From positions 1 through 26,303 of the IMG/VR virus record IMGVR_UViG_3300030060_007048: DNA of 26,303 nucleotides, one strand, 5' to 3'. Each line of letters starts with the position of its first letter. Position 1 is the first letter of the stretch. Both the position numbers and the translations under genes were made by a program. Shown here piece after piece: positions 22,114 to 26,303 of this stretch. The notes under the pieces are model-generated. The model was not told where the DNA came from. It ran no database searches and saw nothing but the letters and a program-made list of their open reading frames with translations. Source of the stretch: a virus.

Positions 22114-24336
22114 ATGTCAATTAATACATTACAGGAATACACAAGAATAGCGAAATACGCCAGATATTTGCCAGATCAAAAACGACGAGAGACGTGGGCA
22201 GAGCAAGTCGACCGGGTTTTCGACATGCATAGGGAATATTTTAAGGAATACCCGGATGTGATGCAACATATTGATTTTGCTGAAAGCGCGGTACTCAAAA
22301 AAGATATTTTAGGTTCACAGAGAATTTTGCAGTTCGGAGGTACCCCCATTTTTAAGCATAATGCAAGAGTTTATAATTGTGGCTTTGGGCATATCAATCG
22401 CCCACGAGCTTTTCAAGAGCTTATGTATTTGTTGTTGTGTGGTTGTGGAATCGGATTTTCTGTTCAGAAGCATCATGTGTCCCAATTGCCTCTTGTTGCG
22501 AAAAGAGGTGAAATTATTGAAAAAAACTATCTGGTACCAGACACCATTGAGGGCTGGGCAGACGCTATTGGAGTACTTATCGCAAGCTATATGGGAGGAA
22601 TTCCAGAATTTGATGAATATATTGGCGAAAAGGTTGTTTTTGATTATTCAAGTATTAGGCCAGCTGGTGCTCCCCTGTCTTCAGGTGCCAAAGCTCCGGG
22701 CCCCGGTGGATTGCGCCGCTCAATTGAAAAAATTGAAGAAATATTCGAAAGAAGTCTTTCCGAAGCTCGAAGAGTCAGGCTCCGACCAATAGACGTATAC
22801 GATATTATTATGCATGCAGCAGATGCAGTTATCTCCGGAGGCGTAAGACGCTCGGCAACAATCGCTCTTTTTTCTCCCGAAGATGAAGAAATGGCAACAG
22901 CAAAGACGGGTAATTGGTTTATCGAAAATCCCCAACGAGGTCGATCTAATAATAGCGCGCTACTGGTTAGAGACCAGACTTCTAAAGAGACATTCAACAA
23001 ATTGATGTCTTGTGTTAAGGAATACGGAGAACCGGGTTTTGTCTGGGCAGAATCTACTGAAATGGGCTTTAACCCCTGTGTGGAGATTGGATTATATCCC
23101 GTGGATGTGGAGACTGGCGACTCCGGATGGCAATTTTGTAATTTAACAGAAATTAATGGGAAAAGGGCTAATACACCAGAAAAGTTTTATCAAGCTTGTA
23201 AAGCGGCCTCAATTGTGGGCACTCTACAATCTGCATATACTAGTTTTCCTTATGTGGGCGAAACCACAGAAAGAATTACCAGAAGAGAAGCCCTATTGGG
23301 TGTATCCATTACAGGAATGATGGATAATCCAGACGTTCTTTTTGATCCGCAGATTCAGCGTAATGGTGCAAAGATTGTTAAGGAAACTAACAGAGAGATT
23401 GCAAGTATTATTGGCATCAATCCGGCTGCTAGAACCACATGTGTTAAGCCTGCCGGTTCTACTAGTTGTATTTTGGGTACTGCTAGTGGAATTCATCCAC
23501 ATCATGCTAAAAGATATTTTAGAAGAGTGCAGGCAAATGTGCAAGAAAATCCAGTACAACATTTCAAAAAGACAAACCCTAGAGCAGTGGAGACTTCCGT
23601 ATGGGATCCGAACGGTGTAACCGAGGTTATCACATTTTTGTGTGAAGTCCCTGTGGGAGCTAAGACAAAGAATCAAATTGATGCATCAAAGTTGCTAGAA
23701 AGTGTTAAGTTGACACAACAGAATTGGGTTCGCTATGGCACAAATAAGGAGCTTTGCACACAGCCATGGTTGAGTCACAATGTTTCAAATACAATTCATG
23801 TACGTCAGGATGAGTGGGATTTGATAGAAGATTATATTTACAAAAATAAGAAGTATTTCGCAGGCATCTCCCTAATTCCAAATTCTGGTGACAAAGATTA
23901 TCCACAGGCTCCTTTTTGCGCTGTCCCTTACCCAAATGATATTTTGAGAGAATATGGTCCGGGATCCTTTTTTGCATCTGGGATCATCGAATCCGGCCTT
24001 GCCGCTTTCAGCGGAGACTTGTGGGCCGCCTCTGACTGTCTATTGGGGATTGGAGAACCAATTCACCAAACCAAATATCTCAAGAGAGATTGGATAACAG
24101 CAGCAATTAAATTTGCAGATAGCCACTTTGCGGGTGACGTTAGAAAAATGACATATTGTTTAAAAGACATTTACAATTTAAAAATGTGGGAAAAGTTAAG
24201 CAAAGAGTACAAGGATATAAATTGGGAAACCATGTGTGAAGAAGAAGATAATATTGATTTTCAGCAAGATTCTGCGTGCGCTGGAGGCGCATGTGAAATG
24301 CCAGCTGAATATCTTGAAGCGTTAAGAACAAAGTAA
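22114..24336 (+). CDS. Monomeric B12-dependent class II ribonucleotide reductase
   Basis: Reduces ribonucleoside triphosphates to deoxy forms with adenosylcobalamin as radical source. At 740 residues it is the size of the Lactobacillus leichmannii enzyme (739). Active-site residues follow that type: NPCVE with Asn320, thiyl Cys322 and Glu324; the reducing pair Cys89 (VYNCGF) and Cys342 (FCNLTE); and the C-terminal redox pair Cys722 and Cys727 in CAGGAC. SGGVRRSATIALF (241-253) and TTCVKPAGSTS (441-451) are further family segments. It needs neither oxygen nor a small subunit. No intein or frameshift is seen. It follows the helicase directly and precedes the GroES-like gene, so it is likely expressed from the promoter at 20709. 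Confidence 0.94.
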   Translation: MSINTLQEYTRIAKYARYLPDQKRRETWAEQVDRVFDMHREYFKEYPDVMQHIDFAESAVLKKDILGSQRILQFGGTPIFKHNARVYNCGFGHINRPRAFQELMYLLLCGCGIGFSVQKHHVSQLPLVAKRGEIIEKNYLVPDTIEGWADAIGVLIASYMGGIPEFDEYIGEKVVFDYSSIRPAGAPLSSGAKAPGPGGLRRSIEKIEEIFERSLSEARRVRLRPIDVYDIIMHAADAVISGGVRRSATIALFSPEDEEMATAKTGNWFIENPQRGRSNNSALLVRDQTSKETFNKLMSCVKEYGEPGFVWAESTEMGFNPCVEIGLYPVDVETGDSGWQFCNLTEINGKRANTPEKFYQACKAASIVGTLQSAYTSFPYVGETTERITRREALLGVSITGMMDNPDVLFDPQIQRNGAKIVKETNREIASIIGINPAARTTCVKPAGSTSCILGTASGIHPHHAKRYFRRVQANVQENPVQHFKKTNPRAVETSVWDPNGVTEVITFLCEVPVGAKTKNQIDASKLLESVKLTQQNWVRYGTNKELCTQPWLSHNVSNTIHVRQDEWDLIEDYIYKNKKYFAGISLIPNSGDKDYPQAPFCAVPYPNDILREYGPGSFFASGIIESGLAAFSGDLWAASDCLLGIGEPIHQTKYLKRDWITAAIKFADSHFAGDVRKMTYCLKDIYNLKMWEKLSKEYKDINWETMCEEEDNIDFQQDSACAGGACEMPAEYLEALRTK

Positions 24337-24349
24337 TAGGAGATAAATT

Positions 24350-24631
24350 ATGTTTAAGCCATGTAATAGATATTTGTTAGTGAGAAAACAATACTTTGAA
24401 GAAGAAGATAGTGTATTGAGTACGATTGAGCTTCCAGAGGGCTCCTATAAACCAGAAAATAGATATGAGAAGGTGACAGTAGCAGCCATCTCCTCGGACG
24501 TGCGCCCGCCACTAGCTGTTGGCAAGGAAATTGTTGTCTTATCTCACATGATAGAAGAGGTGGATTTTGGCCAAGGAACTATCTATTTAGTATTGGAAAA
24601 CCATGTTTTGGGTGTAGTGGAGGATAATTAA
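24350..24631 (+). CDS. GroES/gp31-like co-chaperonin
   Basis: A 93-residue protein in the size range of GroES (97) and T4 gp31 (111). It has the small beta-barrel pattern: NRYLLVRKQYFEEEDSVLST at the N-terminus, where GroES has its first strand and mobile loop, AVGKEIVVLSHMIEEV in the middle where GroES has VGDIVIF, and the terminal YLVLENHVLGVVE, which matches the GroES ending with ESDILAIVE. In T4, gp31 replaces GroES so that GroEL can fold the capsid protein. ATAGGAGATAAATT lies before the ATG. The mobile loop is not clear enough to predict GroEL binding. Fold assignment is by eye. Confidence 0.65.
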   Translation: MFKPCNRYLLVRKQYFEEEDSVLSTIELPEGSYKPENRYEKVTVAAISSDVRPPLAVGKEIVVLSHMIEEVDFGQGTIYLVLENHVLGVVEDN

Positions 24632-24787
24632 ATGAATATTAACGAGCAATTTATTAATATCTTAAGAGAGCTTGTGAGCGAAGAACTGAGGAAAAGAAGT
24701 GTGCTTCTTGAATCTCCGGTAAAATCAGAGGCCGAAATCTTGGTAGAAAATCGCACTAGAAAGATCCTAAAAAGAACTAAAAAATAA
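24632..24787 (+). CDS. 51-residue protein with a capsid-targeting-like N-terminus
   Basis: A short ORF with a start one base after the GroES-like stop and GGAGG eight bases upstream. The product begins MNINEQFINILRELVSEEL, an amphipathic helix with L/I-x-E points, and continues in a basic, helical tail ending in KILKRTKK. It has no membrane segment. The strong ribosome site and tight packing argue for a real gene. N-terminal similarity to the two genes at 25876 and 26134 is discussed in the findings. Confidence 0.7.
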   Translation: MNINEQFINILRELVSEELRKRSVLLESPVKSEAEILVENRTRKILKRTKK

Positions 24788-24800
24788 ATAAAGAGGAGCT

Positions 24801-25670
24801 TTGAAGTTAAGTAAGCATATATATCATTATGATACTATAGTAGTTGGAGGTGACCTAAATGCTAAAGTGTATGCTTACTATAATAAGTTTCCTTGTATTT
24901 GTAGAAGTTTTAATGATCCCTTTAGGTTTGATATGCTGGAAAGAGGATTGCCCTTTTTCGAAAACAGAAACACGCTTCAGACGCTCGAAAAAATAAATTT
25001 TATTCTAGGCTTGTCTGGCTTGTCTCCTATGGGAGACAAGGTTTCTTCAATGAATGTTCAAAATAATTTTCTCAAGGTTTCGACAAAAAACCATCGTCTG
25101 GCAACCTATGAATTTGGAAAATTAATCATTTTTGATGATACTGGCCTCGACGGATTGCCGCCCATAAAGGAGCAGAAAAATGGAAAATCGCGAGTTTTGG
25201 ATTGGTTTGATGTCCGTTCTGGTATGGAGCATCAGCATGATTCTTTTGAGTCCGACGAGGACTTCGTTAAGAAAGTTATTTTCTACCCCTCCGACCGATT
25301 CGGAAATCAAACATCAGGACGAATTAGAAAAGACCTTGTGTCGGTATCATATCTGGACGAAGCACAAGTAAAGGACTTCGAGTACTCTGACACGATGGCA
25401 AGGTTTAAAATATTGCAGATGATGAAAGACGCAGGGATTAAGGGTGCCCGGAATGGTCGAGACACTAACAACCCAGAGCTTTATAGATATTACTCTCCCA
25501 AGATTGAGGCAACCCAGAGAGAAATAGTTCCCGATGTTACGAACTATTATGAAGAAGATCCTCGGTTTGAGTTTCGCTACGATACTCCAGAGGAAATTAT
25601 AAAGGAATTTAGTGAAGAACCTGACAGCTATGCCTCAAAATTATTAAACTTATTAACCAAAACAAACTAA
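24801..25670 (+). CDS. Unknown protein with a possible dinucleotide-binding N-terminus
   Basis: A 289-residue protein started by TTG at 24801 after AAGAGGAG; spacing is short, but no later start keeps the N-terminus. HYDTIVVGGDLNAKVYAYY (about residues 8-26) resembles the first strand, glycine loop and helix of FAD- or NAD-binding Rossmann folds, but the glycines are few and the rest lacks clear oxidoreductase features. Later parts include a GLDGLPPIKEQKNGKSRVLD segment and an Arg/Asn-rich GIKGARNGRDTNNPELYRYY region near residues 211-232. I do not recognise it. A flavoprotein relative is only a guess. It sits among small unknown genes in the right-end cluster. Confidence 0.7.
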   Translation: MKLSKHIYHYDTIVVGGDLNAKVYAYYNKFPCICRSFNDPFRFDMLERGLPFFENRNTLQTLEKINFILGLSGLSPMGDKVSSMNVQNNFLKVSTKNHRLATYEFGKLIIFDDTGLDGLPPIKEQKNGKSRVLDWFDVRSGMEHQHDSFESDEDFVKKVIFYPSDRFGNQTSGRIRKDLVSVSYLDEAQVKDFEYSDTMARFKILQMMKDAGIKGARNGRDTNNPELYRYYSPKIEATQREIVPDVTNYYEEDPRFEFRYDTPEEIIKEFSEEPDSYASKLLNLLTKTN

Positions 25671-25681
25671 TTATATAAGTT

Positions 25682-25879
25682 ATGGGACACTTAAAAGACG
25701 TTAACGAAACTTACTTAACTCATTGCCGACATGCTTTGGCTTTGAGTTCTCGTCTTTTGGTTGCCTCTGTTGGGCAAGCACTACACGCTTTTGTTCCAGA
25801 TGTACATCCACCACTCGGTTCTGATGTGAGATCTCTTATTTCATTTCTGGAATCAAAATTACCGGAGAATAGAAAATGA
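25682..25879 (+). CDS. Small DUF6356-like protein
   Basis: A 65-residue protein with ETYLTHCRHALALSSRLLVA (residues 9-28), then VGQALHAFVPDVHPPLGS. The His-containing segment before a hydrophobic helix, with a second His and Pro region after it, fits the DUF6356 group of small phage and bacterial proteins of unknown function. The helix at about 15-36 may associate with membrane. The ribosome site is weak. Its TGA overlaps the next ATG by four bases, so the two are likely translationally coupled. Confidence 0.65.
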   Translation: MGHLKDVNETYLTHCRHALALSSRLLVASVGQALHAFVPDVHPPLGSDVRSLISFLESKLPENRK

Positions 25880-26130
25880 AAATTACAAAGAAACAATTAA
25901 TCAAATTGATTAAAGAAGAAATCTCGAATGTGCGAGAATCAGATGCATATGATGCGATCACTAGCGACCTGCCCGACATTATAGCAAGACTTCCAATGGA
26001 AGATGTGATTAGAATCATCATGGATGAAGTTGTTCTTGAACCCGCTGATGTTGCTGATATGGTTACGAATATGCCACCTCTAGAAATGGAAAACATTTAC
26101 AATGCTTTGAGATCACAAGCTGGTGAATAG
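25876..26130 (+). CDS. Small acidic protein with a capsid-targeting-like N-terminus
   Basis: An 84-residue protein. It begins with MKITKKQLIKLIKEEISN, a basic amphipathic helix with I-x-E points, a start that recurs in small proteins of marine phages in my experience. The remainder is acidic and helical with repeated short hydrophobic motifs (DLPDIIARLPMEDVIRIIMD, DMVTNMPPLEMENIYNAL). It overlaps the previous gene by ATGA. No enzyme motif is visible. A prohead-packaged protein, processed at its N-terminus, is an inference. Confidence 0.65.
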   Translation: MKITKKQLIKLIKEEISNVRESDAYDAITSDLPDIIARLPMEDVIRIIMDEVVLEPADVADMVTNMPPLEMENIYNALRSQAGE

Positions 26131-26133
26131 AAA

Positions 26134-26303
26134 ATGAAACTCCTACTTGAAAATTGGCGAGGATACATTAAGGAAGCTGAAGTTCCGTACAAAAAAATAC
26201 AAGCAATTATAGATGGAAATCAGTATCTCAAGGGAAAGATTAATGCTACACCAGATACGATTTATGATATGGGAGACAGATACTTTCTTATGTCAGGTGT
26301 ATC
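26134..26303 (+). CDS. Partial gene, capsid-targeting-like N-terminus
   Basis: Runs off the right end after about 56 residues. The ATG is three bases after the preceding stop. The N-terminus MKLLLENWRGYIKEAEVPYK is again a short amphipathic helix ending at IKE, followed by a mixed domain (IQAIIDGNQYLKGK, then MGDRYFLMSGV). The downstream part may be a small beta-rich or alpha-beta domain, but too little is present to name it. Confidence 0.7.
   Translation, partial: MKLLLENWRGYIKEAEVPYKKIQAIIDGNQYLKGKINATPDTIYDMGDRYFLMSGV

Overview
The window is a gene-dense stretch of a contractile-tailed (myovirus-type) phage genome. All genes lie on the + strand, intergenic gaps are short, and several neighbouring genes overlap or abut. 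The tail genes are of T4 type, with a gp18-like sheath, gp19-like tube, gp26-like zinc protein and gp53-like wedge. The replication genes are a mosaic of a short family A DNA polymerase, a gp32-like SSB, RecA/UvsX, a FEN-type nuclease, a DnaB-type helicase and a monomeric B12-dependent ribonucleotide reductase. That mix, the AT-rich composition and the small phage-type proteins at the right end suggest a phage of an aquatic, probably marine, bacterium. This is inference and the host cannot be named. Near-consensus sigma70 promoters imply that host RNA polymerase is used for at least some replication genes.

Layout. Bases 1-76 hold the end of an upstream unit with a clear terminator. Bases 108-13782 are the tail module: a small unknown protein, sheath, tube, a probable tail assembly chaperone pair (apparently joined by a frameshift at a run of seven T), a second tube-fold protein, a small unknown protein, the tape measure, two small baseplate proteins, a large hub-like protein and a large orphan protein. 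Bases 13790-15799 hold the polymerase abutted by a divergent FtsZ/tubulin-like protein. Bases 15887-17791 hold the SSB, a SlyD-like prolyl isomerase and two 64-residue proteins. Three copies of a roughly 39-base hairpin element sit after three of these four genes. Bases 17863-22112 hold a promoter and terminator-bearing leader, then RecA, a J-domain protein, the FEN nuclease, a second promoter and the helicase. Bases 22114-26303 hold the reductase, a GroES-like protein, and six small or unknown genes, the last running off the window.

How the genes work together. The first half builds the tail: sheath around tube, tube length set by the tape measure, chaperones coating the tape measure, and wedge and hub proteins forming the baseplate. 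The second half copies and repairs DNA (helicase, polymerase, SSB, RecA, flap nuclease) and supplies deoxynucleotides (reductase). Three folding-type proteins (prolyl isomerase, J-domain protein, GroES-like protein) are spread through it.

The points most worth following up are the FtsZ/tubulin-like protein with a decayed nucleotide signature, the three-copy hairpin element, the promoter-then-terminator leader before recA, the probable +1/-2 frameshift in the tail chaperone, and a set of small right-end proteins whose N-termini resemble T4 capsid-targeting peptides.
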